Shown here: positions 40,290 through 49,578 of the stretch, piece by piece
Position numbering within the stretch: the first letter of the stretch is position 1
Layout: each line of letters opens with the position of its first letter
DNA from: a virus
Strand: one strand, 5' to 3'
IMG/VR virus record: IMGVR_UViG_3300043399_000371
Location: 1-64,000 of that record
Length of the DNA stretch: 64,000 nt
The notes under the pieces: generated by a model
Database searches by the model: none
What the model was told of the DNA's origin: nothing
Seen by the model: the letters and a program-made list of their open reading frames with translations, nothing else
Position numbers and translations under genes: made by a program

Positions 40290-42464
40290 TCAGAAAGAAA
40301 TGTCTTCAACAAATTTAGAAACCATGACCCGAGAGACATTACGCTTCTTATACATTTTCATGAAAGCATTCTTCAATTTGTTTGCAGTCATTGTACCATC
40401 AACTTCAATTTCAACATCATCAGACCTCAGATCTTGACCACCCAATACAAAGAAAAATTTAGAATATCCGGGATTGCTGGATACAATAAAATTTTGTGCC
40501 TTTAGTGTTGCATAAATTTTATTGATGAGGTTGGTTGATGCAGCATGATCTTTAATCTCTTTTTCTTTAAAAGATACTCTATCATCAAAAACAAATTTCT
40601 TTCTTAGATTGGATTTCAACTTCGATTGTGGTGCAACAAAAAACCCAATAACTTTTGATCCAGTCTTGTGTGTAAACCACTCAAGTAAAGCCTGAGTAAC
40701 AAGTTGCCTTTGTTCATACACAAAAGAAAATTCCAATTTCTTTTGAAAATGTGTACTCTTATCCTGAATTACAACATTAGCGTTCCTATTATCAAAACTA
40801 TTATAATTCAAATTATGATCGTAAAATGATTCTGTTCTATCAGAATCGCCATCCTGAACAATAACAAGATTGGTAATATCCAAACCATGTTTTTTCTTGA
40901 ATTCTACCATAACATCCGCAACAGCAATAATAGCTTCGTTTAGTGGAGTTGAAGAAAGTGTTTCGCTACGAGGTCTGCCGATATAATTAAATGGCTCATA
41001 AGATTTCATGAGACACACCATATTCCACAAACAATCATTAAATTGTTTCTTGGACATATCAGAATTCAAATATTCCCTGAGTTTAACATAACCCAATGCG
41101 ATATTATTTTTTTCAATTTGGAAAAATGTATTTTTTGTTTGGAAATATGAATCTTTTGGTATGGGTGGAATGTCATTATCAAGCCTAATGACACTAATAT
41201 CATCATTGAAACACAATACCCTAAAAGGAATGTTCACCTTTCGACAGAACATAGATAGCACAAGGATCTGTTCGATAGAACCACTCATGTTGTCTTCCAT
41301 AGATCCACTACCATCAAGAAGAAGAATCAGACCATGCGATTTTCCTTTTGGAACAACCATAACTTTCTTGAAAATATTGTCATCGAATTTGTAGTTAGAA
41401 AGTTTGCTGATATCAATGTCGCCAGTATCGGAAACTTTGGTCTTTGAAAAAACTTTTGCAGCTTTCTTCATCTCAAATTCTTTAACGAGAAGATCTACAT
41501 ATTTTTCATTTTTTTCTTTAAATTCTTTTAGATTTGTGTCAGCTACCTTTTGGGTAAGTCCATTATTATTATTAATTTTTTCCATATAGAAATCACGAAG
41601 TTGTGATTGGACTTTTTGCCAAGGAGTGACGATCAAATCATTTTCTGGTTTAGGAATATTCACATAAACATATTTTTTACATTTGTCATCAACGAGAGAT
41701 GCTTCATTTTCCCTGAATTTCTCATCTGTGTTACAAGTTGGGAAAAATTCTTCAAGAAGTTGTGCAATGTCTTCTGGAATAGTGATTGATTCATCATTAT
41801 CATTATCATTAATATATTCATCATCAAAGTAATCATCGTTATCAATTGCAGCCCTTTCAATCCCAAAGGAAAATGGGTCTGCATTTTTCAGTTTGAATTG
41901 TTCTTTTTTGGAATACACCCAGATGTCATTTGTTAGAGAAATTACATCATCCCACGTTTCAAGGTTCTTTGTCCTTACAACAAAACCCGATTCGATGTTA
42001 TTGAATTTAATATTATATGTGTACTGTGATTTTGAATAGATGTTTAGACGGTCAATGAATGGCAGTTTGTTGACATCATCATTGCCGATACCAAAGAAAT
42101 CCCGATCAAATAGAATCTTGTAAGCGGCAACGAATGATGCGCGAAGACCGGGGTAACGACGTTGGATTTTCTTTTCAATCCGAGCGTCTTCCACAACATT
42201 TAGAAAATGTTTGAAGCTTAGTGGTTTGTTGTCTTCAAGTACAGCATCATGCCATCCTTGAACTGGAGTGTACAGAGCATGGCCGACCTCATGACCCGTA
42301 AGCAGATCATAGATCTCACCAGTCATATCTTTCCAGATGGGAAGATAGAGAATTCGATTTTTTACATCGAACTTTGCGGTACTTAGTTTTTGATGCTCAA
42401 CCGTAAGATTTTCGGTTGCCATCAATTTTGCAAGACGAGATTTTGATTGAGTTGTGTAGGTCAT
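40290..42464 (-). CDS. CobT-like VWA protein with HExxH motif
   Basis: 724 aa from ATG at 42464 (AAGGA 8 bases upstream). Near the N-terminus there is H58-E-V-G-H62, a zinc-metalloprotease-like motif, followed by FLNVVEDARIE, which could supply a third ligand. A C-terminal VWA domain starts at GLILLLDGSGSMEDN, a MIDAS-type D-G-S-G-S site. This is the layout of CobT/VWA partners of MoxR ATPases in phages. It lies 63 bases upstream of the CobS-like gene with its own promoter. Cofactor metallation, chaperone and protease roles remain possible. Confidence 0.82.
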   Translation of the reverse strand: MTYTTQSKSRLAKLMATENLTVEHQKLSTAKFDVKNRILYLPIWKDMTGEIYDLLTGHEVGHALYTPVQGWHDAVLEDNKPLSFKHFLNVVEDARIEKKIQRRYPGLRASFVAAYKILFDRDFFGIGNDDVNKLPFIDRLNIYSKSQYTYNIKFNNIESGFVVRTKNLETWDDVISLTNDIWVYSKKEQFKLKNADPFSFGIERAAIDNDDYFDDEYINDNDNDESITIPEDIAQLLEEFFPTCNTDEKFRENEASLVDDKCKKYVYVNIPKPENDLIVTPWQKVQSQLRDFYMEKINNNNGLTQKVADTNLKEFKEKNEKYVDLLVKEFEMKKAAKVFSKTKVSDTGDIDISKLSNYKFDDNIFKKVMVVPKGKSHGLILLLDGSGSMEDNMSGSIEQILVLSMFCRKVNIPFRVLCFNDDISVIRLDNDIPPIPKDSYFQTKNTFFQIEKNNIALGYVKLREYLNSDMSKKQFNDCLWNMVCLMKSYEPFNYIGRPRSETLSSTPLNEAIIAVADVMVEFKKKHGLDITNLVIVQDGDSDRTESFYDHNLNYNSFDNRNANVVIQDKSTHFQKKLEFSFVYEQRQLVTQALLEWFTHKTGSKVIGFFVAPQSKLKSNLRKKFVFDDRVSFKEKEIKDHAASTNLINKIYATLKAQNFIVSSNPGYSKFFFVLGGQDLRSDDVEIEVDGTMTANKLKNAFMKMYKKRNVSRVMVSKFVEDISF

Positions 42465-42522
42465 TTCCACCATCCTTTGTTGAAGATGGTGGAATCATAA
42501 CTGATGCAGAATTGGTTGTCAA
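42465..42522 (-). promoter_or_regulatory. Sigma70-like promoter followed by a leader inverted repeat
   Basis: TTGACA (42522-42517), 17 bases, TATGAT (42499-42494). TTCCACCATC (42494-42485) and GATGGTGGAA (42474-42465) form a perfect 10-bp inverted repeat between the -10 box and the start codon, so the ribosome site lies at the edge of one arm. The -35 box overlaps the end of the deformylase gene. Confidence 0.7.
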
Positions 42523-43067
42523 GTCATTCGTTTGTATCTTTTTAGAATTTTTTGTTGCTTCTTTCTTGCCAACATCAATGTGGTGTTCCCTACCCTATCA
42601 ACAAATCGAACACCATTCAGATGATCCAATTCGTGCAAGAAACATCTAGCGGTAATTCCTTCAAGCCTCATTTGTTTCTCATCACCGAATTCATTTTGAA
42701 AACTAACTTCGATCCATGATGGTCTCGGAACAGTCATGAAAAGTGCTGGAAAAGATAAGCAACCTTCTTTGTCTTTAACAACATCTTCAGACATTGTTAA
42801 AACTTTTGGATTGAAACAAACCAATTCAAAATCTTCTGTTCCAATAACAAAAGCCCTCATTGGAATACCACATTGATTTGCGGATAAACCAATACCAGAA
42901 TACAACCTACGTGTCAAATTCAATCGCCTTGCTAGAGTAATTGTATCGAAACCAAAACTTGATACCTCTGGCATACGTTTAGACAACATAGAAAAATCTT
43001 CACCATATAAAGGTAAAGGTTCTACTGTCTGATTCTCTTCTGTGTTAAATGTAATAAATTCACTCAT
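42519..43067 (-). CDS. def: Peptide deformylase
   Basis: 182 aa. All three motifs are present: GIGLSANQ (58-65), EGCLS (101-105) and HELDH (145-149), so the metal site and catalytic glutamate are intact. Start at 43067 overlaps the upstream stop as ATGA. Removes formyl groups from nascent proteins; phage copies are frequent in marine viruses and are thought to sustain protein maturation during infection. Confidence 0.93.
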   Translation of the reverse strand: MSEFITFNTEENQTVEPLPLYGEDFSMLSKRMPEVSSFGFDTITLARRLNLTRRLYSGIGLSANQCGIPMRAFVIGTEDFELVCFNPKVLTMSEDVVKDKEGCLSFPALFMTVPRPSWIEVSFQNEFGDEKQMRLEGITARCFLHELDHLNGVRFVDRVGNTTLMLARKKQQKILKRYKRMT

Positions 43068-43249
43068 AATACCCAATCCTCTGCAAATATTTCAGCATCT
43101 TCTTCTCTTTCAAAAGTGTCTACAAGATACTCACTATCATCATTCAATATCTCATGTCTCTCAACAAAATATACCTTTTTAATCATATCGAATGAAATTA
43201 TAGAAGTTCTTTTCTTATCAGCACTTTCATACACGCTAATTGTTTTCAT
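43064..43249 (-). CDS. Hypothetical protein, 61 aa
   Basis: MKTISVYESADKKRTSIISF, then KVYFVERHEILNDD and a highly acidic end. Short strand-rich protein overlapping gp46 by 4 bases and the deformylase by 4 bases, so it is certainly within the translated operon. Function unknown. Confidence 0.7.
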   Translation of the reverse strand: MKTISVYESADKKRTSIISFDMIKKVYFVERHEILNDDSEYLVDTFEREEDAEIFAEDWVL

Positions 43250-44958
43250 TTTACTATCCTTGAAAAATTTTTGACTTTCTCAAACTTAATCACATCATCA
43301 AACTTTTCATAAAGTATATCACCTTTATGGGAGATAACAAATAGGTTGACATCTTCTAACATATGGAGAATGTTCATCAGATATTCTGTTCCATTAGTAT
43401 CTAGTGAGGAATCGAAGATCTCATCCAGAAACAATAGATTTGTATTTGTTGAATTTTTTAACTTTGCAATTGCTCTCCATGTCAACATCAGAGACATATC
43501 AATTCTTTGTTTCTCGCCTTCAGAGAAATTATTATATGTGAACTCATCTCTGTGCCTAGACTTGATTGTTTCCTTAAAAGATTCATCCAAATTAAAATTA
43601 ACGAAAAATTCCAATGCAGATAAATACTTATTTACTAGTTTATTAATTACTGGTAAATACTGTTTAATGATTTTTGTCTTGATTCCATTATCCTTTAGAA
43701 GAGATGAAGCAACATCATAATATTCTTTTTCTTCTATAAGACTTTTCAAATGATTTTGTTTTTCTTTCAACTCTTTCTGGAGATCGACTAATGTATTTTC
43801 ATCCTCTACACGCAATGTTTTGGTTTCATTTAATTCTTCAATTTCCTTATTCAGTTTGGTAATATATTTGTTGGTTTCATTTATAGCAGTATTATTCGAA
43901 GAGATCTTTACCTGTAATGCTTGAGCCTTTTTCAAAGCAACCAAAATGTCATCGAGTTTGTGCTGCTGTTCTTGAATCTTTTCTTCTATCTTTTTCAAGC
44001 CTTCTCTTGATTCTTTTATTTTTGAATCAAGTTTCTTTAACTCTTCTTTCTTAAAGTCATCATCAATTTTTTGACGGCAAGTCGGACAGTTATCGTTCTC
44101 GGTAAAAAATGCAGAATCGGTTTCTAGTCTTGACAAATTATTTTCGATCTTTGATTCGATCTTATTGATTTCTTTTATCTTAGTTTCGACTGAAGATTTG
44201 TCTGAAATCTTTTCTTGGTACTCCGACAATAGTGTAGTATTGGTTTCGTTGTCTTTCAAAAGTTTTTCAATACTTTCATTGTATTTTTTAATTTCTTCCT
44301 TATACTTCTCGATCTTCTCATTATTGTTTTGCTTCAATGCTTCGATATGTTTTTTCTCTAATTCATATTTCTGCTTCAACAATTCAATTTCGTTCTTGAC
44401 ACTAGAAAGAAGATCCTTATTGTTTGATACTTTGTCTTTGATGATTGTATTCATCGTGGAGAAGATTTGGATGTCTAGTAAATCTTCAATGATTGCTCTT
44501 CTATCTCCAGCCGACAATTGCATGAATGGAACAAATGATGCGGAACCTAGAATCACGATCTGAGTAAAAGACTTGAAGTTAAATTTAAGAATTGTCTTCT
44601 CCAAAACTTCCTGATAGTCTTTCATTGTGGATTCTTGGTTCAACAAATTGCCATCCTGAAAGATCTGAAATACATTAGGTTTGATTCCACGAACAATCTT
44701 ATATCGCTTTCCATTTGTCGAAAACTCAAGTTCAACCACACAATCTTTTTGATTGATGCTATTTACAAGTTGACCCTTATTCACGCTACGGAATGGTTTG
44801 CCGAAAAGAGCGAAACACAATGCATCTAGAACGGTAGACTTTCCTGCACCATTCTCACCAATGATCAAAGAGTTCTTGTTGCTATTTAGTTGAATCTCTG
44901 TCCAATAATTTCCAGAACTTAATAGATTCTTATACCTAATACATTCAAAAATAATCAT
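43246..44958 (-). CDS. gp46: Recombination nuclease ATPase subunit (gp46, SbcC/Rad50-like)
   Basis: 570 aa. N-terminal Walker A IGENGAGKST (33-42), long coiled-coil arms with a zinc hook at C291-P-T-C294, signature FSEGEKQRIDMSL and Walker B LLFLDEIFDSSLD. Works with gp47 to resect DNA ends for recombination-dependent replication. Overlaps gp47 by 4 bases. Confidence 0.96.
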   Translation of the reverse strand: MIIFECIRYKNLLSSGNYWTEIQLNSNKNSLIIGENGAGKSTVLDALCFALFGKPFRSVNKGQLVNSINQKDCVVELEFSTNGKRYKIVRGIKPNVFQIFQDGNLLNQESTMKDYQEVLEKTILKFNFKSFTQIVILGSASFVPFMQLSAGDRRAIIEDLLDIQIFSTMNTIIKDKVSNNKDLLSSVKNEIELLKQKYELEKKHIEALKQNNNEKIEKYKEEIKKYNESIEKLLKDNETNTTLLSEYQEKISDKSSVETKIKEINKIESKIENNLSRLETDSAFFTENDNCPTCRQKIDDDFKKEELKKLDSKIKESREGLKKIEEKIQEQQHKLDDILVALKKAQALQVKISSNNTAINETNKYITKLNKEIEELNETKTLRVEDENTLVDLQKELKEKQNHLKSLIEEKEYYDVASSLLKDNGIKTKIIKQYLPVINKLVNKYLSALEFFVNFNLDESFKETIKSRHRDEFTYNNFSEGEKQRIDMSLMLTWRAIAKLKNSTNTNLLFLDEIFDSSLDTNGTEYLMNILHMLEDVNLFVISHKGDILYEKFDDVIKFEKVKNFSRIVK

Positions 44959-46043
44959 TCTGTTTTTTCCATATTCAATGCTTCAATATAAATTTCTCTC
45001 ATAATACTTTTCAACTTATCTGGATCGACATTAATGTTTTGTTGATCTATAAACTTTGTGATAATTGAAAGATTATCTTCTGCCTGATCAACATCAGTAT
45101 CGTCCTCTGCTTGTTCTTCGTCCTTCTCGGTGAAATCTTCTACGATACCAATATCACAGACTCCTGCTTTATAAAAGTTATCAACAACGAAATCGAAAAG
45201 GTATGGATCTTTCTTGTTCAAAGTTACGATCTTGATGTATGTGTCTTTCTTGGATTCATAGTCATAATTTTTCCAGAATGTCATATCATTAACAGTATCG
45301 TCATATGTAATTTTATGAAACATCTGATATGGATTTTTGATGAATTCAAGTTCACGTTTTTCTGGATCAAAAATGTGGAATCCTCGTTCATCATTCCAGT
45401 CGGACCATGTTAGTTCATAAGGTGTTCCAACATAGTACACATGACCGTCATCTGACTTGTGGTGAAAGTGACCAGACAACACCATATCATATTTCATTAA
45501 GTCTTTCTTGCTTAGATGACCACCACGAAACACATTTCCACGATCCATCTCAAAACCATCAAGTTCGAAATGGCCGACACATATTTGGGATCGACTATTC
45601 TTGATCTTGTCTAGAATTTCTTTTTCGTTCTCTTCACATATCCAAGGAATGACATCAATAGGAATTCCACTAGCAATACCAATTTTTTCAAAATCTCTGA
45701 AAATTTTGATGTTGTCATAACCATCTAATAGAAGGAGTGGTGAATTTACTTCTAATGTATTCTTAAATGAAACATCATGATTGCCCAAAAGAGCAAATAA
45801 TCTGATTTCATATTTCTTCAGTTTATCGAAAAACATTTTCCGTGAATGATACAGAGAATTGAAATTCACAAACTTTCTTCTGTCAAACAAATCACCAAGC
45901 TGAATTACGGTGTCGATACCTCTTGAGATCAACTCTGGGAAAAATACGTTATCATAAAACTTCTCATAATAACGTAAAAAGTCTAGGGAATCTCCACGTA
46001 CTCCAAAATGTGTATCACCAAGAATAGCTATTTTATTGCTCAT
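44955..46043 (-). CDS. gp47: Recombination nuclease subunit (gp47, SbcD/Mre11-like)
   Basis: 362 aa. Calcineurin-type metallophosphatase motifs in order: GDTHFG, GDLFDRR, LLGNHD and SGHFHHK. An acidic insert (EKDEEQAEDDTDVDQAED) lies near the C-terminus. Partner of gp46. Overlaps gp55 by 11 bases. Confidence 0.96.
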   Translation of the reverse strand: MSNKIAILGDTHFGVRGDSLDFLRYYEKFYDNVFFPELISRGIDTVIQLGDLFDRRKFVNFNSLYHSRKMFFDKLKKYEIRLFALLGNHDVSFKNTLEVNSPLLLLDGYDNIKIFRDFEKIGIASGIPIDVIPWICEENEKEILDKIKNSRSQICVGHFELDGFEMDRGNVFRGGHLSKKDLMKYDMVLSGHFHHKSDDGHVYYVGTPYELTWSDWNDERGFHIFDPEKRELEFIKNPYQMFHKITYDDTVNDMTFWKNYDYESKKDTYIKIVTLNKKDPYLFDFVVDNFYKAGVCDIGIVEDFTEKDEEQAEDDTDVDQAEDNLSIITKFIDQQNINVDPDKLKSIMREIYIEALNMEKTE

Positions 46044-46587
46044 CGTCTAATTCCAAATTAGTTTCTTCTTCAATAAATTTTTCAATACCCTTTAAGGTTT
46101 TCTTCTTTTTGTTTTTCTTATTCTCTTCAAATGTTTGAATGAATTCTGAAATATTATCGTATAGTTGGAATTGACTCATATTACCATCTTCATCTTCATA
46201 CATTTCGCCTTCATCCAAAATACCAAACTGTTCTGTAGCTTTATACTTGATATATAATTGTTTCTTTTCTCTTGTGATTCGACGGAGAAACGCATAGTAG
46301 ATTATTTGGGTGAAATATGCAAAAGGATTATCTGACTTATTTGGATCAAAGTTTCTGAAGTACATAATACAATTTTCGACACCATCAGAAATCATTTCAT
46401 CCCTAAACGAATATGATACAAAGTTTGGTTTACGGGAAAGGTGTTCAGCGATCTTCAAGAAACACGAACCAATGTAATTTGGAATTGGTGGGTCTTGTAA
46501 ATTATTATTCTGTGCTTCAACGCATTTGGTTTTATAGTCAATTAATGCATTTAAAAATTCTGTGTTGTCAATGTAATGATTGCTCAT
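46033..46587 (-). CDS. gp55: Late-transcription sigma factor (gp55)
   Basis: 184 aa, like T4 gp55 (185 aa). The sigma region 2-like part includes FRDEMISDGVENCIMYFRNF and NPFAYFTQIIYYAFLRRI. It recruits host RNA polymerase to TATAAATA-type late promoters with gp45 as co-activator; several such boxes are present in this window. C-terminus is lysine- and glutamate-rich. Confidence 0.93.
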   Translation of the reverse strand: MSNHYIDNTEFLNALIDYKTKCVEAQNNNLQDPPIPNYIGSCFLKIAEHLSRKPNFVSYSFRDEMISDGVENCIMYFRNFDPNKSDNPFAYFTQIIYYAFLRRITREKKQLYIKYKATEQFGILDEGEMYEDEDGNMSQFQLYDNISEFIQTFEENKKNKKKKTLKGIEKFIEEETNLELDDEQ

Positions 46588-46606
46588 AGTCTACTCTCCA
46601 TTTTTT

Positions 46607-46629
46607 ATTATACTACCACAACTTTGTGG
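46607..46629 (-). promoter_or_regulatory. TATAAT box next to a short palindrome before gp55
   Basis: A perfect TATAAT (46612-46607) lies 20 bases before the gp55 start, with CCACAA/TTGTGG (46629-46616) directly upstream. No good -35 is visible, so it may need an activator. The remaining stretch to 46724 holds a 49-codon open frame with no start codon; I see nothing else convincing. Confidence 0.35.
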
Positions 46630-46724
46630 AGAAATCACCAGATAGACCTCATGTTTGCCCAAATGTGCATTGACTTCCCTCTTGACAAAGTATAGAATTC
46701 TGGGTGTCAGGGATGAAATGATAC

Positions 46725-47198
46725 TTAATGTAATAACTTATTACTAGTTTCTACATTAATTATCTGATCTTCCGTATCAAAAGAATCATCGTTTTCTGAT
46801 TCATCATATGACATAATTTTATTTTGATCCATTTCCATCTTCTCAAGTTTTTCTTTTAAGACTTGAATATTCTCGTCATAGTATTTGATCAATTTATCTT
46901 TTGGTTCTATGATTGTCAAAACATTGTTTTTTGAAATTATAGCTTTATTCTCTTCAATGAACTCTACTGGTAGCCAAGGCAATAAAACCATAATACTACC
47001 AACTTCTGTTCTTTTGAAAATCATATGTAATGGTTCTGTGATGATGAATGAATCTTCATCTTCAAGGATTGATCCTATAAGATCCTCACCCGATAACAAC
47101 CGTATAACTTTTACACCAAAAGGGTCATCTATTTTTGAGGTCGATTGGGTAGAATTTGTATTCGAATTTTTCTTCATCATATATTTTAACTCTTTCAA
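46725..47198 (-). CDS. Sm-like phage protein with charged tail
   Basis: Up to 157 aa; the likely start is one of two ATGs at 47180/47177, inside the end of uvsW. Core pattern VKVIRLLSGEDLIGSILEDE, LLPWLPVEFIEE and VLTIIEPKDKLIKYY resembles the 31.4-kb gene, followed by a helical acidic tail. Conserved next to uvsW/gp55 in environmental T4-like phages. Possibly an Sm-type barrel; function unknown. Confidence 0.65.
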   Translation of the reverse strand: MKELKYMMKKNSNTNSTQSTSKIDDPFGVKVIRLLSGEDLIGSILEDEDSFIITEPLHMIFKRTEVGSIMVLLPWLPVEFIEENKAIISKNNVLTIIEPKDKLIKYYDENIQVLKEKLEKMEMDQNKIMSYDESENDDSFDTEDQIINVETSNKLLH

Positions 47199-48588
47199 TA
47201 AAATGTTTTAAGGTGTGGTTTGTATGTTTTCCAACTTTCAGATCATCAGCTATATCATAGAGTGTAGCCATTTCTTTGTTGTTGCCCAATCTTAAAGATC
47301 TTCCTATCGATTGTAGATTACGAATTCGTGACTTTGAAGGTGAGGCGAACACAATATTATGTAGGTTGTTGATATTAACGCCGCGAGAAAAAGTGCCATA
47401 AGAAGCAATGATAATCGAATCTGTTTCTTTTTCAACGATTGCTCTGATCTCTTCTCTGACCTCAACATCTGTATCACCATAGACAAAAAATACATTTCTT
47501 TCTTTAGCCTTTTCTTTTATTAGTTCGTACAATTCTTTTCCGTGTTTCTCAACGAATTGGAAAAGAACCAGAGAATTTCCTTTAAGGGAAACTGTTAAAT
47601 TCTTGATGAAATCGTTTCTTGCCTTATTCCTAACCAAAAAATCTATTTCTTTTTGATAGTCTTGTGATTTCATTTCCTTACAAACTTCAGCAGGATATTT
47701 CAAAACCAAACATTTAATTTTGAACTTTGAAAGTTGTCCCTTCTGAATCAACTCTGTTGTTGTGGTTGATTTGTGTACCATACCAAACAATCCTTCAAGA
47801 ACAAGCTTGTGTGTGTTTGTTCCATCGAGTGTTCCGGTTGTTCCTATTCTGTAGTCACAATTTACACAACTTGAAAGAATTGTGGTTAATGACTTTGCCT
47901 TGAATTCGTGTGCTTCGTCACCGATAATAAAATCAAATTGATGAAAGTATTTTTCTTTTAGTGTATACAGACTTTGCCATGTCGAGATATAGAGAAACTT
48001 GTCAGAATCTTTTTCTTGACCACCATATATTTTATGACAGTATTCATCAGAGTCATAACCATAATTTTTAAAGTCTTTATACATCTGAGACACAAGAGAA
48101 ATACTCGGAACCAAAAGCAATCCTTTTTGTTTGGTTTTCTGAAGGTATCGAATTATCAAGTATATGATTAATGATTTACCAGAACCAGTTGGAGAAAGAA
48201 TCAAAATGCGTTTGTGGTTTATGCTTGTCACAAACGCATTCAACTGATAATCTCTTACTTCAAATGGTATGTTCAAAGTGGATATGAATTCTTTTGCTTC
48301 TTCTACTGTTAACCTCTGTTCTGGTTTTTCAGTATTGGTTTTTACTTTATATCCTCTTTCTAAACAAAAAGTTTCGATATAAGGAACCAACCCATAATAA
48401 ATTGTATTGGTTCGTATATCGAATAGACGAATCTTTCCATCCCAGAGTTTATTCTTAAACGCTGGCATAAACTTGTATCCGGGAACATAGAATTCGAAAT
48501 ACACGGAAAGTTCTTGTGCTATTCCACGATCACATTCTATTTTGACAAAAGCCTCATTCTTTTTGTTTATTACAATATCATATACCAT
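47125..48588 (-). CDS. uvsW: DNA helicase UvsW
   Basis: Superfamily 2 helicase of 487 aa. Walker A SPTGSGKS (132-139), DEAH box IIGDEAHEF, and the C-terminal motifs ASYGTFSRGVNINNLH and IGRSLRLG. It remodels recombination intermediates and R-loops, switching replication modes. Overlaps uvsY by 11 bases. Confidence 0.96.
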   Translation of the reverse strand: MVYDIVINKKNEAFVKIECDRGIAQELSVYFEFYVPGYKFMPAFKNKLWDGKIRLFDIRTNTIYYGLVPYIETFCLERGYKVKTNTEKPEQRLTVEEAKEFISTLNIPFEVRDYQLNAFVTSINHKRILILSPTGSGKSLIIYLIIRYLQKTKQKGLLLVPSISLVSQMYKDFKNYGYDSDEYCHKIYGGQEKDSDKFLYISTWQSLYTLKEKYFHQFDFIIGDEAHEFKAKSLTTILSSCVNCDYRIGTTGTLDGTNTHKLVLEGLFGMVHKSTTTTELIQKGQLSKFKIKCLVLKYPAEVCKEMKSQDYQKEIDFLVRNKARNDFIKNLTVSLKGNSLVLFQFVEKHGKELYELIKEKAKERNVFFVYGDTDVEVREEIRAIVEKETDSIIIASYGTFSRGVNINNLHNIVFASPSKSRIRNLQSIGRSLRLGNNKEMATLYDIADDLKVGKHTNHTLKHFIERVKIYDEEKFEYKFYPIDLKNR

Positions 48589-49015
48589 TTACAAATTTTT
48601 CCCAATCTATCATAGATCTTAATTGATAAGTTCTGCTGTTTAATTCTTTTAGTATTGATTGACACACATCAACGATTTCATCATGTACTGCTTTCTGCGC
48701 GACATACTTATTGATGTCATCGTCGCTTTCAAGATATGTGCTTATTTCTGATTTGAGTACAAAAGGAAATGGTTCCCATCCCCTTTTCTTTAGAGTCTCA
48801 TCATCTAATTTGCCTGTATAATATTCCCACTTCAACTTCTTCATCTTTGTGTATCTGAACTCAGATTCTTTTGAAAGCATTCTGTGTCTGGACAAAATCT
48901 GAAGATATTTTGCGTGTAGTTTTGGAATATCTAGTAAAGCTTTTCCGGGTTCTGTTCTATCAATTTCACAATCATTTTTCCACATGGTCATTAATTCTTC
49001 AAGTTGTTCCATCAT
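48578..49015 (-). CDS. uvsY: Recombination mediator UvsY
   Basis: 145 aa (T4: 137). Helical protein with LDIPKLHAKYLQILSRHRML and a C-terminal LNSRTYQLRSMIDWEKFVNG, characteristic of UvsY. Loads UvsX onto gp32-coated single-stranded DNA. GGAG lies 5 bases before the first ATG. Adjacent to uvsW as in many T4-like phages. Confidence 0.92.
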   Translation of the reverse strand: MMEQLEELMTMWKNDCEIDRTEPGKALLDIPKLHAKYLQILSRHRMLSKESEFRYTKMKKLKWEYYTGKLDDETLKKRGWEPFPFVLKSEISTYLESDDDINKYVAQKAVHDEIVDVCQSILKELNSRTYQLRSMIDWEKFVNGI

Positions 49016-49027
49016 ATAAACTCCATA

Positions 49028-49561
49028 TTAATTTATTCGTTCAATATCGTACCAAGAATATCTAAAGGTTGCATCTGCTGTGATAATAACTTCTGGCGAT
49101 TCTGTCATGCTCAATGGGAATGAAGAAACGGAAGTTGGGAAAATATCAACGAACTTAATATTATATAGTGGTTGATTTGCAGAAGAAAGAATAGTAAGTG
49201 TTGCAAATGAAAATTGTTCTTGTACAGGATTAAAATATGGTCTTCCTATATTTGTTAAGTTTCGATATTCAGCAAAGTCGGTTGGGAAACCCATACCACG
49301 AATCCAATCATGGACTTCGATCCATGCTTTCAATTCTTCATCAACAATAAATGTAACGTTCAAAATATCATATGATATCTTTTCTCCGGGAGAATATAGA
49401 TCAACGAATGGGTTTGTTTTACCAACTTCCCCAATTGATACTCCGGGAAAAATTACAGATTGACAAAAATATTGAATGTTTGGTAATCTTGAAAAATGTA
49501 ATTGAAACTTATTAGGATGCAATACATTTGGATTGCTTGGTATTCTTGTTAAAAATGACAT
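49028..49561 (-). CDS. Tail-tube-fold protein (gp19-like)
   Basis: 177 aa from ATG at 49561, chosen for GGAG 8 bases upstream. NKFQLHFSRLPNIQYFCQSV, FPGVSIGEVG and IVDEELKAWIEVHDWIRGMG recall tail-tube-type proteins such as gp19 and tube-initiator proteins, although overall it is distinct from the gp19 gene at 57.3 kb. It may be a tube cap, initiator or completion protein. A GIY-YIG gene separates it from the major capsid gene. Confidence 0.65.
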   Translation of the reverse strand: MSFLTRIPSNPNVLHPNKFQLHFSRLPNIQYFCQSVIFPGVSIGEVGKTNPFVDLYSPGEKISYDILNVTFIVDEELKAWIEVHDWIRGMGFPTDFAEYRNLTNIGRPYFNPVQEQFSFATLTILSSANQPLYNIKFVDIFPTSVSSFPLSMTESPEVIITADATFRYSWYDIERIN

Positions 49562-49578
49562 TAAATAACTCCTTTCCA

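Noticed and set aside
46630-46724. 49-codon open frame before gp55
   Set aside because: The frame (including VNAHLGKHEVYLVIS) has no ATG, GTG or TTG in a usable place and no ribosome site; left as unassigned leader.
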